Shown here piece by piece: positions 1-5,306 of a stretch of 5,306 nt of DNA. The number at the start of each line of letters is the position of its first letter. The stretch's first letter is position 1. The notes beneath the pieces are model-generated. The model made no database searches. It worked only from the letters and a program-made list of their open reading frames with translations, and was not told the origin of the DNA. The DNA is taken from positions 1 to 5,306 of the forward strand of contig JAFSZW010000380.1 of the NCBI GenBank assembly GCA_017458865.1, written 5' to 3'. Source of the DNA: Clostridia bacterium. Lineage in GTDB: Bacteria; Bacillota; Clostridia; Christensenellales; Aristaeellaceae. A program made the position numbers and the translations under genes.

Positions 1-2
1 CA

Positions 3-65
3 TTATCCGGAGATGATTCAGAACCGCTTTATGAGGCGGCTGGATATATGTCCATTTGGTTTTGA
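3..65 (+). CDS. C-terminal end of an upstream gene (partial; possibly GNAT-like)
   Basis: This is an open frame entering from the left edge and ending at TGA 63-65, giving 20 visible residues. They include S-E-P-L-Y-E-A-A-G-Y, which resembles the 'LYE..GF' element near the C-terminus of GNAT acetyltransferases. That resemblance is the only reason for preferring this frame. A competing frame starts at base 1, is open for 30 codons and ends at TAG 91-93. It has slightly more G/C in third positions and no motif I recognise. Neither can be confirmed without the sequence to the left, and the edge could also be non-coding. Either frame would put a + strand gene about 100-130 bp upstream of the xdhC-like gene, close enough for co-transcription. 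Confidence 0.3.
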   Translation, partial: LSGDDSEPLYEAAGYMSIWF

Positions 66-92
66 CAGATCCTTTGTGACGGAAATCATATA
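62..92 (+). promoter_or_regulatory. Possible weak promoter ahead of the xdhC-like gene
   Basis: A perfect -35 hexamer TTGACA lies at 62-67. The best -10 candidates downstream are poor: TCATAT at 86-91 after 18 bp, or CATATA at 87-92 after 19 bp. The box overlaps the stop codon of one of the two frames entering from the left. Transcription would leave a leader of roughly 95 nt before the start codon at 195. The -35 match may be chance, and the downstream gene could instead be read from an upstream promoter. The rest of 94-194 shows no riboswitch or terminator I can recognise. Confidence 0.25.
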
Positions 93-181
93 GAAAACCG
101 GCTGAAAAGTCAAATCTGACGCTTTATTCCACATCAAAACATGATACGGCGGATTAGGTCGGTGATTTGGCGATAAGCCGC

Positions 182-187
182 GGAGGA
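182..187 (+). promoter_or_regulatory. Ribosome binding site of the xdhC-like gene
   Basis: GGAGGA is 7 nt from the ATG at 195. Together with the in-frame TAG at 192-194 it fixes the start and rules out a missing N-terminal CoxI domain in the same frame. Confidence 0.75.
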
Positions 188-194
188 CAGATAG

Positions 195-1226
195 ATGTCT
201 GCATTCTTTGACGCTATTGTACACAGGAATGAAACGGGACGGCAGCTCCTTGCAGCCTGGATTGTTTCCGGCCTGGGCGCGGGTGCAAAAGCCCTTTTTG
301 CGAGAGACCATGATCACTACGTGGAGATTACACGTGACCCGGCTTTCCCGGCTGCGCATGCAGATAAAATCCGTGAATTGTCCTACGGACAGGACGGGCT
401 GCATGATATAGATGGCAGGCTTGTGTTCCTTGAACAGGTGTCCAATCGGCGAAAACTGGTGATCTGCGGTGCCGGGCATGTTGCACTGTGTCTCATCCGG
501 CTGGCCGTCATGCTGAACTTTGATGTGACGGTGATTGAGGACAGGGAAGCGTTCTCTCAAAAAGCGAGGGAGTCAGGCGCGCAGCATGTCATCTGTCGGC
601 CTTTTCGGGAGGCGCTTTGCGAGATAGAGGGAGATCTGTCGACAGCTTTTGTCATTATGACCCGGGAGCATGAGTATGATCTTACATGCCTTCGTATGAT
701 TCTTTCAAAACCCTTTGCCTATGTCGGCATGATGGGAAGCCGCAGCCGTACGTCCGGTATCCGGGAGCAGCTGATTGTGGAGGGCTTTGATCCGGTCAGG
801 GTCAATGGGGTTCATATGCCAATCGGGCTCAGGATCGGGTCGAAGACGCCCGAGGAAATCGCGGTATCCGTTGCAGCGGAACTGATTCAGGTCATGAATG
901 GCACTGGCGGCGGCGAACTGTATCCGGAGGGACTGGCCGAGGAACTGGCCAATCTGGGTGAGACCGCTTTGCCCCAGTATGTGCTTGCCATGATTGTGAA
1001 GAAGGACGGCGAGGCACCAAGAGGGCCCGGCACAAAGATGCTGATAAGGTGTGATGGGTCTTTCCTTGGAACTGTCGGAGGCGGATATGCCGAGGGGAGG
1101 ACACTCATCACAGCTGCGAAGATGCTGCAGGATGGATGCCGGGAGAGCCAGATGATAATAATCAGGATGAAGAAAGGGTTCATGTCCTGCGGCGGGGAGA
1201 TTGAGATGTTCCTGCTGCCGCTGTAA
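195..1226 (+). CDS. xdhC: XdhC/CoxI-family molybdenum hydroxylase maturation protein
   Basis: This is a 343-residue cytoplasmic protein of the XdhC/CoxI family. In studied members, XdhC binds the molybdenum cofactor, supports its sulfuration and delivers it to xanthine dehydrogenase. Residues 88-236 form the XdhC Rossmann domain: the dinucleotide-type loop GAGHVA at 92-97, TREHEYD at 156-162, YVGMMGSR at 176-183, and PIGLRIGSKTPEEIAVS at 209-225. Residues 262-343 form the XdhC_CoxI domain: EAPRGPGTKML at 273-283, GTVGGGYAE at 292-300, and the conserved CGG at 332-334 followed by EIEMF. The usual order is CoxI domain first and Rossmann domain last, so this protein looks permuted. Residues 1-80 resemble the spacer that normally joins the two domains. 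The start is firm: GGAGGA at 182-187 lies 7 nt upstream, and an in-frame TAG directly precedes the ATG, so no longer N-terminus exists. No xanthine dehydrogenase subunit is in the window. The family call is secure; the target enzyme is inferred from the neighbouring guanine deaminase. Confidence 0.9.
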   Translation: MSAFFDAIVHRNETGRQLLAAWIVSGLGAGAKALFARDHDHYVEITRDPAFPAAHADKIRELSYGQDGLHDIDGRLVFLEQVSNRRKLVICGAGHVALCLIRLAVMLNFDVTVIEDREAFSQKARESGAQHVICRPFREALCEIEGDLSTAFVIMTREHEYDLTCLRMILSKPFAYVGMMGSRSRTSGIREQLIVEGFDPVRVNGVHMPIGLRIGSKTPEEIAVSVAAELIQVMNGTGGGELYPEGLAEELANLGETALPQYVLAMIVKKDGEAPRGPGTKMLIRCDGSFLGTVGGGYAEGRTLITAAKMLQDGCRESQMIIIRMKKGFMSCGGEIEMFLLPL

Positions 1227-1259
1227 TCAGGCCTGCTTTGCATGCGCCTCATAGGACGC

Positions 1260-1287
1260 AGGACTGCGATTCAGGCCAGGCAGTCCT
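1260..1287 (+). terminator. Weak hairpin after the xdhC-like gene, possible terminator
   Basis: AGGACTGC at 1260-1267 and its exact complement GCAGTCCT at 1280-1287 form an 8-bp stem with a 12-nt loop, 33 nt after the stop codon. Only three T residues follow (1287-1289), the first of them within the stem, so it is a poor intrinsic terminator. It may cause partial termination or stabilise the 3' end. A separate strong promoter downstream fits the idea of a transcription-unit boundary here. Confidence 0.4.
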
Positions 1288-1322
1288 TTGAGTCCGACTT
1301 TTACCGGTACCGCCAGGAAACG

Positions 1323-1334
1323 TCTGCATGCAGA
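1323..1334. repeat. 12-bp perfect palindrome in the intergenic region
   Basis: TCTGCATGCAGA is exactly self-complementary and lies about 60 bp upstream of the -35 box of the main promoter. The core TGCATGC also occurs at 1239-1245, 86 bp earlier. It could be a binding site for a dimeric regulator, but one palindrome of this size can arise by chance, and no regulator gene is visible. Confidence 0.3.
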
Positions 1335-1392
1335 TGGAGGTCATGCGTTGTCGGCGCTGCTGCAGAAAATTGAACGATTTTTGAATTTGGAA

Positions 1393-1421
1393 TTGTAAAA
1401 CAGTCTGTACTTGATTATACT
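1393..1421 (+). promoter_or_regulatory. Strong sigma-A type promoter for the PLP enzyme/guanine deaminase genes
   Basis: TTGTAA at 1393-1398 and TATACT at 1416-1421 are separated by exactly 17 bp, and each hexamer differs from consensus at one or two positions. The stretch just upstream (1366-1392) is markedly A+T-rich in an otherwise G+C-rich region and could act as an UP element. Transcription would begin near A1428, giving a leader of about 65 nt. No other convincing promoter occurs before the next two genes, so this one probably drives all three downstream genes. Confidence 0.7.
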
Positions 1422-1428
1422 GTTAACA
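1399..1428. promoter_or_regulatory. Candidate operator: inverted repeats overlapping the -10 box
   Basis: AACAGT at 1399-1404 and its complement ACTGTT at 1419-1424 flank 14 bp and run into the -10 hexamer. Two smaller palindromes overlap them: ACAG-T-CTGT at 1400-1408 and TGTTAACA at 1421-1428. AACAG recurs directly at 1425-1429 and 1435-1439. A protein bound here would block RNA polymerase, so a repressor site is plausible. This is inferred from symmetry and position only, since the half-sites are short and match no regulator I can name. Confidence 0.35.
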
Positions 1429-1481
1429 GCCCAAAACAGCACATCCGGGAAACAAGTGATGTGTCAGATAAAGAGAGTTTC

Positions 1482-1488
1482 AGGAGGG
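1482..1488 (+). promoter_or_regulatory. Strong ribosome binding site of the first PLP enzyme
   Basis: AGGAGGG is almost fully complementary to the 16S rRNA tail and sits 4-5 nt before the ATG at 1493. With the strong promoter it predicts high expression. Confidence 0.8.
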
Positions 1489-1492
1489 TATC

Positions 1493-2962
1493 ATGATTAA
1501 TTTAACGATCAACGAAAAAGGAAGAGCCCACAATATTGAACGGGCGCGGGAACAGAAGATCATCATTCCGACGATTGCTCAGATGAGGAACCCTGAGACG
1601 ATTCCGGAAGCCATAAAGGAAAAGCTCACGCAGGTGGGTATGTGGGATGTGAATCCGCTGAACCTCTTCCGCATTACCTGGAAGAATGAGCCGAAAGAGT
1701 CCGGCGGTCTGTTCGGACATCCGAACTTTATCGTGCTGCCCAGCGAACTGACAGGCGTTAAGGCAAAGATCATGCTGATGGTCGGCAAGTACTTCCCGAC
1801 AGGCTGCCATAAGGTTGGCGCATCCTTCGGGTGCCTCGTACCGCGGCTTGTGACAGGTCAGTTTGATTCCTCCTGGCAGCGGGCTGTGTGGCCGTCTACG
1901 GGCAATTACTGCCGCGGCGGTGCATTCAACTCCAAGCTCCTTGGCTGCCATTCCATCGCCATTTTGCCTAAAGGCATGAGCCGCGAGCGTTTTGAATGGC
2001 TTGAGACCGTGGCAAGCGAAATCATCGCCACGCCCGGCTCCGAGTCCAACGTCAAGGAGATCTTTGACAAGACGCATGAGCTTGAACAGGAACCTGACTG
2101 CATGATCTTCAACCAGTTTGCTGAGATGGGCAACTATATGTGGCATTACAATGTCACTGGCAATGCCATTGCTGAGGCCTTTGAACTGATGAAGGGCGAG
2201 GGAGATCACCTCTTTGGTGCTGTCTTTACCTCCGGCTCAGCTGGTACCATGGCCTCCGGCGATCGCGTCAAGGACCTGTATCCGGGCGCTAAGCTGGGTG
2301 TCGGTGAGGCGCTGCAGTGCCCGACGCTGCTGAACAACGGATTTGGTGCACACCGGATTGAGGGCATTGGCGACAAGCATGTCCCGTGGATCCACAATGT
2401 CAGGAATACTGACCTCGTGGTTGATATTGATGATGAAGATTCCCAGAAGGTGCTGCGTCTGTTCAACGAACCGGCCGGTCTTGAGTACCTGAGGTCCGCC
2501 GGTGTGCCGGAGGATACGATTGCAAGCCTCAGCCTGTTTGGCATCTCCGGCATCGCCAATATGCTGTGCGCGATCAAGATGGCCAAGTATTACGAGCTGA
2601 CAGAGCATGATGTCGTCGCCTCCGTGATGACGGACTCCGCTGTCATGTATTCATCGCGCGTCAGGGAGCTCCAGGAGCAGGACGGACCGTATACCCGTGA
2701 GATGGCGGCTGTCGATTTCCATACGCATATCCTTGGCGAGAAGACCGACAACATGCTTGAACTGACCTATCCGGAGCGCAAGCGCGTCCACAACCTCAAG
2801 TACTACACCTGGGTTGAACAGCAGGGGAAGACCTCTGATGAGCTGAATGCCCAGTGGTATGACCAGGCCGGCACCTGGGACAGCGTCAAAGCGGACGCGG
2901 ACAGGGTCGATGAGCTGATCTGCGCGTTCAATGAGGAAGTTGGACTGCTCAAAAAGCTGTAA
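1493..2962 (+). CDS. PLP-dependent fold-type II enzyme, cysteine-synthase-like, reaction unknown
   Basis: This is a 489-residue cytoplasmic enzyme of the tryptophan synthase beta/cysteine synthase superfamily. Lys107 in CHKVGASFG (105-113) is the expected Schiff-base lysine. STGNY at 135-139 is the substrate-carboxylate loop, and TSGSAGTMASGD at 246-257 is the glycine-rich loop that holds the PLP phosphate. HRIEGIGDKHVP at 287-298 matches the position of the HKIQGIG segment of cysteine synthases. The rest departs from CysK: about 80 extra residues precede the lysine region, and a C-terminal extension from about 370 to 489 is rich in aromatic and acidic residues. Length is about 490 against roughly 310 for CysK. 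Members of this superfamily catalyse beta-elimination or beta-replacement on amino acids. Codon use favours C-ending codons such as ATC and CGC, suggesting high expression. It lies between an xdhC-like gene and guanine deaminase, so a role in an amino-acid step of purine breakdown is my inference. The fold call is secure; the substrate is unknown. Confidence 0.85.
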   Translation: MINLTINEKGRAHNIERAREQKIIIPTIAQMRNPETIPEAIKEKLTQVGMWDVNPLNLFRITWKNEPKESGGLFGHPNFIVLPSELTGVKAKIMLMVGKYFPTGCHKVGASFGCLVPRLVTGQFDSSWQRAVWPSTGNYCRGGAFNSKLLGCHSIAILPKGMSRERFEWLETVASEIIATPGSESNVKEIFDKTHELEQEPDCMIFNQFAEMGNYMWHYNVTGNAIAEAFELMKGEGDHLFGAVFTSGSAGTMASGDRVKDLYPGAKLGVGEALQCPTLLNNGFGAHRIEGIGDKHVPWIHNVRNTDLVVDIDDEDSQKVLRLFNEPAGLEYLRSAGVPEDTIASLSLFGISGIANMLCAIKMAKYYELTEHDVVASVMTDSAVMYSSRVRELQEQDGPYTREMAAVDFHTHILGEKTDNMLELTYPERKRVHNLKYYTWVEQQGKTSDELNAQWYDQAGTWDSVKADADRVDELICAFNEEVGLLKKL

Positions 2963-2984
2963 GCAGCGGCAACCCGGAATCCTT

Positions 2985-3030
2985 TCAGGACAGCGGCCAG
3001 CCGGCAGCAGTCGGCAGGCCCGGGTCCTGA
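2985..3030 (+). ncRNA. 46-nt imperfect intercistronic hairpin
   Basis: The transcript can fold into three stacked helices. TCAGGAC (2985-2991) pairs with GTCCTGA (3024-3030), GGCC (2995-2998) with GGCC (3017-3020), and GCCG (3000-3003) with CGGC (3012-3015), closing an 8-nt loop. A symmetric 3x3 internal loop and a single A/A mismatch separate the helices, giving 15 pairs, mostly G-C. No T-tract follows, so it is unlikely to be an ordinary intrinsic terminator. It may protect the 3' end of the upstream message or mark a processing site that sets different levels of the two PLP enzymes. It fills most of the 113-bp gap between them. Confidence 0.5.
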
Positions 3031-3062
3031 TAAGATAATCGGCAAACCACCAGATACGAGAA

Positions 3063-3067
3063 GGGAG
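3063..3067 (+). promoter_or_regulatory. Ribosome binding site of the threonine-synthase-like gene
   Basis: GGGAG, followed by AGA, lies 8 nt before the ATG at 3076. It supports that start, which also places the zinc-ribbon cysteines right after a short N-terminus. Confidence 0.65.
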
Positions 3068-3075
3068 AGACTGAG

Positions 3076-4332
3076 ATGGCTTTGCGGAATGTCACGGGGG
3101 CCAGATGCACGATTTGCGGAAAGGTGGTTCCGGCCGGACCGGAGACGACCACCTGTCCTCACTGTGGCGGCATTCTGGACATTGAATATGACTATGATTA
3201 TATTCGCGCTGAAATAGCAAAAAAGCCGCTTGCGGAGCGACCGGACCCGACGATGTGGCGCTATATGGAGTTCCTGCCGGTTGAGGGGATCGGGAAGCGC
3301 CCGCGCCTCAGAGTAGGCGGCTCCCCGCTCTATCTGGCGGATGCCCTCGGACGTGTGCTCGGCATTCGGGAACTCTATATCAAGGACGATGGACAGAACC
3401 CGACGGCGTCCCTCAAGGACCGGGCATCGGCCATGGCTGTGGTCAAGGCAGAGGAGGCGGGCAGGGCGACCATTGCCTGCTCATCCACCGGCAACGCGGC
3501 CAGTTCGCTGGCCGGCAATGCTGCGGCGGCAGGTCTTTCGACATTCATCTTCGTGCCGTCAAGAGCACCAAAGGGCAAGGTTGCCCAGCTGATGATGTTC
3601 GGGGCCACGGTTATCCTGGTTGAGGGCAGCTATGAGGATACGTTCCGCATCTCTGCCGAGGCCATAGACCGGTGGGGCTGGTATAACCGCAATGCGGCGA
3701 TCAATCCGTATCTTATGGAGGGCAAGAAGACGGTCTCCCTTGAGATCGCGGAGCAGCTGGGCTTTAAGATGCCGGATTATGTGGCCGTCTCCGTTGGTGA
3801 CGGGTGCACTATTGGCGGTGTGTGTAAGGGCTTTAAGGATCTTTACGGAGCCGGGCTCATTGACAGGCTGCCAAGGATCATTAGCGTGCAGGCATCCGGT
3901 TGCTGCCCGATCAATACGGCAGCTGCAGCCGGCACAATGGAATGGACGCCGCAGCCTGAAAATACGCTGGCAGATTCCATTGCCGTCGGTGTGCCGCGCA
4001 ATCCGGTGAAGGCGCTGCGGGCAATCAGCGAATCAAACGGCGTCGTCGTGAATGTCAGCGATGATGAGATCATGGCGGCGATGCGTCTGCTTGGCGCGAA
4101 TGCGGGCGTCTTTGCTGAACCTGCCGGTGCGGCCGGTACCGCGGGCGTCAAAAAGGCGGTTGAGCTTGGACTCATTGAAAAGGACGCATCGGTTGTGTCC
4201 ATCGTGACCGGAAACGGCCTTAAGGACGTCAACAATGCCATCCGGGCGGCCGGTGAACCGATGAGCATCAAGCCCAGGATGGACGCACTTCTTGAGGCAT
4301 TTGACGCAAAGGGCATCAAAGTCCCAAAGTGA
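3076..4332 (+). CDS. Threonine-synthase-like PLP enzyme with N-terminal zinc ribbon
   Basis: This is a 418-residue cytoplasmic PLP fold-type II protein with the architecture of bacterial/archaeal threonine synthase. A zinc ribbon is formed by C11, C14, C27 and C30 (CTIC and CPHC). Lys114 in NPTASLKDRA (108-117) is the PLP lysine. SSTGNAASS at 136-144 is the substrate-carboxylate loop, GDGCTIGG at 241-248 is the phosphate-binding loop, EPAGAAGTAG at 348-357 is the late helix, and TGNGLKD at 378-384 is the C-terminal signature. Threonine synthase converts O-phosphohomoserine to threonine and phosphate. The length is normal and no motif is missing. No homoserine dehydrogenase or homoserine kinase gene is nearby; the neighbours are a second PLP enzyme and guanine deaminase. 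A paralogue acting as an ammonia-lyase or beta-lyase in purine catabolism is therefore possible, comparable in role to the diaminopropionate lyase YgeX of known clusters. I am sure of the family, not of the substrate, and so withhold thrC. Confidence 0.82.
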   Translation: MALRNVTGARCTICGKVVPAGPETTTCPHCGGILDIEYDYDYIRAEIAKKPLAERPDPTMWRYMEFLPVEGIGKRPRLRVGGSPLYLADALGRVLGIRELYIKDDGQNPTASLKDRASAMAVVKAEEAGRATIACSSTGNAASSLAGNAAAAGLSTFIFVPSRAPKGKVAQLMMFGATVILVEGSYEDTFRISAEAIDRWGWYNRNAAINPYLMEGKKTVSLEIAEQLGFKMPDYVAVSVGDGCTIGGVCKGFKDLYGAGLIDRLPRIISVQASGCCPINTAAAAGTMEWTPQPENTLADSIAVGVPRNPVKALRAISESNGVVVNVSDDEIMAAMRLLGANAGVFAEPAGAAGTAGVKKAVELGLIEKDASVVSIVTGNGLKDVNNAIRAAGEPMSIKPRMDALLEAFDAKGIKVPK

Positions 4333-4354
4333 GCTGTCCGGGATATTCTGAACT

Positions 4355-4363
4355 GGAAAGGAG
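4355..4363 (+). promoter_or_regulatory. Ribosome binding site selecting a TTG start for guanine deaminase
   Basis: GGAAAGGAG ends 12 nt before TTG 4376-4378. In the coding frame the region is open back only to a TGA at 4349-4351 and contains no ATG or GTG before this TTG. The GTG at 4365-4367 is out of frame. The spacing is slightly long, and together with the TTG this predicts moderate translation. Confidence 0.55.
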
Positions 4364-4375
4364 CGTGGTGCCATA

Positions 4376-5306
4376 TTGACTGGCAATGTACTGAAGGGTG
4401 ATATCTGCTATGCGCCGGAACCTGACCATCTGATCACAAAGCAAAATGCCTATCTGGTGATAGAGGATGATCTCATTGTGGGCGTTTTCGATGAGCTTCC
4501 GGAATGCTATCATCATTACTTCTTATATGACTGTACCGGCAGGCTGGTCATCCCGGGTATGGTGGACCTCCACACCCATGCACCGCAGTATCCTTTCTGT
4601 GGAACAGGGATGGATTATGAACTGCTCGACTGGCTGAACCTGATGACGTTTCCTGAGGAAATCCGGTACGCAGATCCCGCGTATGCGGAGCGGTCATACC
4701 GGTATTTTAGTAAGATGCTCAGGGACGGTGCGACCACACGGGTTGTTGTCTTTGGCACCACGCACCTGGAGGGTACGCTCACCCTCATGGAGTGCATGGA
4801 AACGTCGGGTCTTATCAGTTATGTCGGGAAGGTCAACATGGACCGCAATGCGCCAAAGGAACTCCTTGAGCCGGATGCTGAGACTGCGATCCGGGATACA
4901 GAGTTCTTTATTGAGGAGAGTCTGCGGCGAGGCTTTAAACGGACAAAGCCCATCATCACGCCGCGTTTTGCACCTTCCTGTTCGGGCGAACTTCTTGCCG
5001 CGCTGGGCGAACTGAACAGACGGTATCACCTGCCGGTCCAGTCCCATCTCTCGGAGAATCCGAAGGAGATAGAACTGGTGAGTGAGCTGTTCCCGGAGGC
5101 GGCATTTTACGGCGATGTGTATGACCGCTATGGACTTTTCGGCAGGGACAGTAATACAGTCATGGCCCACTGTGTCTACTCATCCGAGGCAGAGACGCAG
5201 CGGATGCTTGAAAACGGCGTGTTTATCGCGCATTGTGCGAGCTCCAACATGAACATCGCATCAGGCATTGCGCCGATCCGCAGGTACATGGAAATGGGCC
5301 TTCGCG
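4376..5306 (+). CDS. guaD: Guanine deaminase (3' end beyond the window)
   Basis: This amidohydrolase-superfamily enzyme hydrolyses guanine to xanthine and ammonia in the cytoplasm. The 310 visible residues align by motif with human and bacterial guanine deaminases. H66 and H68 in MVDLHTHAPQY are the first metal ligands, and Q71 sits where the family binds guanine. LLDWLNLMTFPEE at 83-95 is a family hallmark. KPIITPRFAPSCS at 191-203 supplies the Arg-Phe pair that contacts the base. QSHLSEN at 222-228 carries metal ligand H224 and catalytic E227. MAHC at 263-266 supplies H265, and AHCASSNMN follows at 285-293. The final metal-binding Asp, in the usual GTDV motif, lies past the window edge, as do about 110-130 residues judging by family length. 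The TTG start is chosen from the ribosome binding site. The gene begins 43 bp after the threonine-synthase-like gene, consistent with one operon. Its product xanthine is the substrate of the enzyme class served by the xdhC-like gene. Confidence 0.92.
   Translation, partial: MTGNVLKGDICYAPEPDHLITKQNAYLVIEDDLIVGVFDELPECYHHYFLYDCTGRLVIPGMVDLHTHAPQYPFCGTGMDYELLDWLNLMTFPEEIRYADPAYAERSYRYFSKMLRDGATTRVVVFGTTHLEGTLTLMECMETSGLISYVGKVNMDRNAPKELLEPDAETAIRDTEFFIEESLRRGFKRTKPIITPRFAPSCSGELLAALGELNRRYHLPVQSHLSENPKEIELVSELFPEAAFYGDVYDRYGLFGRDSNTVMAHCVYSSEAETQRMLENGVFIAHCASSNMNIASGIAPIRRYMEMGLR

Noticed and set aside
18..560. 180-residue open frame on the - strand across the left leader and the xdhC-like gene
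   Set aside because: It overlaps a well-supported + strand gene, has no recognisable motif or ribosome binding site, and its composition looks like an antisense shadow.
1227..1492. Purine (guanine/xanthine class) riboswitch in the leader of the PLP operon
   Set aside because: Purine genes made this worth checking, but the conserved loop and junction sequences of the purine aptamer are not visible. The predicted leader after A1428 is only about 65 nt and has no terminator hairpin.
1502..2209. 235-residue open frame on the - strand inside the first PLP gene
   Set aside because: It is fully antisense to a protein with intact PLP motifs, and the translated sequence resembles no family I know. 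It is a by-product of G+C-rich codon use.
2985..3030. Intrinsic terminator between the two PLP genes
   Set aside because: The hairpin is good, but the bases after it (TAAGATAATC) contain no run of T, and a closely spaced gene follows without a convincing new promoter.
3076..4332. Diaminopropionate ammonia-lyase (YgeX) as the identity of the second PLP gene
   Set aside because: The zinc ribbon, SLKDRA lysine motif and C-terminal TGNGLKD are those of threonine synthase-type proteins. A YgeX-like role remains possible, but the sequence does not support that name.
4694..5170. 158-residue open frame on the - strand inside guanine deaminase
   Set aside because: It is fully antisense to residues carrying the guanine deaminase signature, so it is a shadow frame.
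1..5306. Mobile elements, CRISPR arrays, tRNA or rRNA genes
   Set aside because: No transposase or integrase motifs, regularly spaced repeats, terminal inverted repeats or cloverleaf-like segments were seen on either strand.

Overview
The window is a 5.3 kb bacterial segment of roughly 55% G+C. All recognisable genes lie on the + strand, with strong AGGAGG-type ribosome binding sites and short spacers. This style and the gene set suggest an anaerobic Firmicute, probably a gut Clostridium-type organism such as Lachnospiraceae or Oscillospiraceae. The taxon is inferred; no phylogenetic marker is present.

Layout: (1) positions 1-194 hold the tail end of an upstream reading frame, tentatively the C-terminus of a GNAT-like protein, and the leader of the first gene. 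(2) 195-1226 encodes an XdhC/CoxI-family maturation factor for xanthine dehydrogenase-type molybdenum hydroxylases, with its two domains in the reverse of the usual order. (3) 1227-1492 is an intergenic region with a weak hairpin, several palindromes and a very good sigma-A type promoter (TTGTAA, 17 bp, TATACT). (4) 1493-2962 encodes a 489-residue PLP fold-type II enzyme, cysteine-synthase-like in its core but with a long C-terminal extension and no assignable reaction. (5) 2963-3075 contains a 46-nt imperfect hairpin without a T-tract. (6) 3076-4332 encodes a 418-residue threonine-synthase-like PLP enzyme with an N-terminal zinc ribbon. (7) 4376 to the window end encodes a guanine deaminase from a TTG start. 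It is cut off by the window edge before the last metal-binding Asp.

How they may work together: guanine deaminase makes xanthine, and XdhC matures the molybdenum enzyme that acts on xanthine, so both flanking genes point to purine catabolism. Between them are two distantly related PLP enzymes of the beta-elimination/replacement class. Anaerobic purine-degradation clusters in gut bacteria (the ygeW/ygeX/ygeY/ssnA/ygfK/xdh type) are known to use a PLP ammonia-lyase, YgeX, on 2,3-diaminopropionate. My inference is that one or both PLP enzymes here act on an amino-acid intermediate of purine ring breakdown rather than in cysteine or threonine biosynthesis. This pair is the most interesting content of the window.
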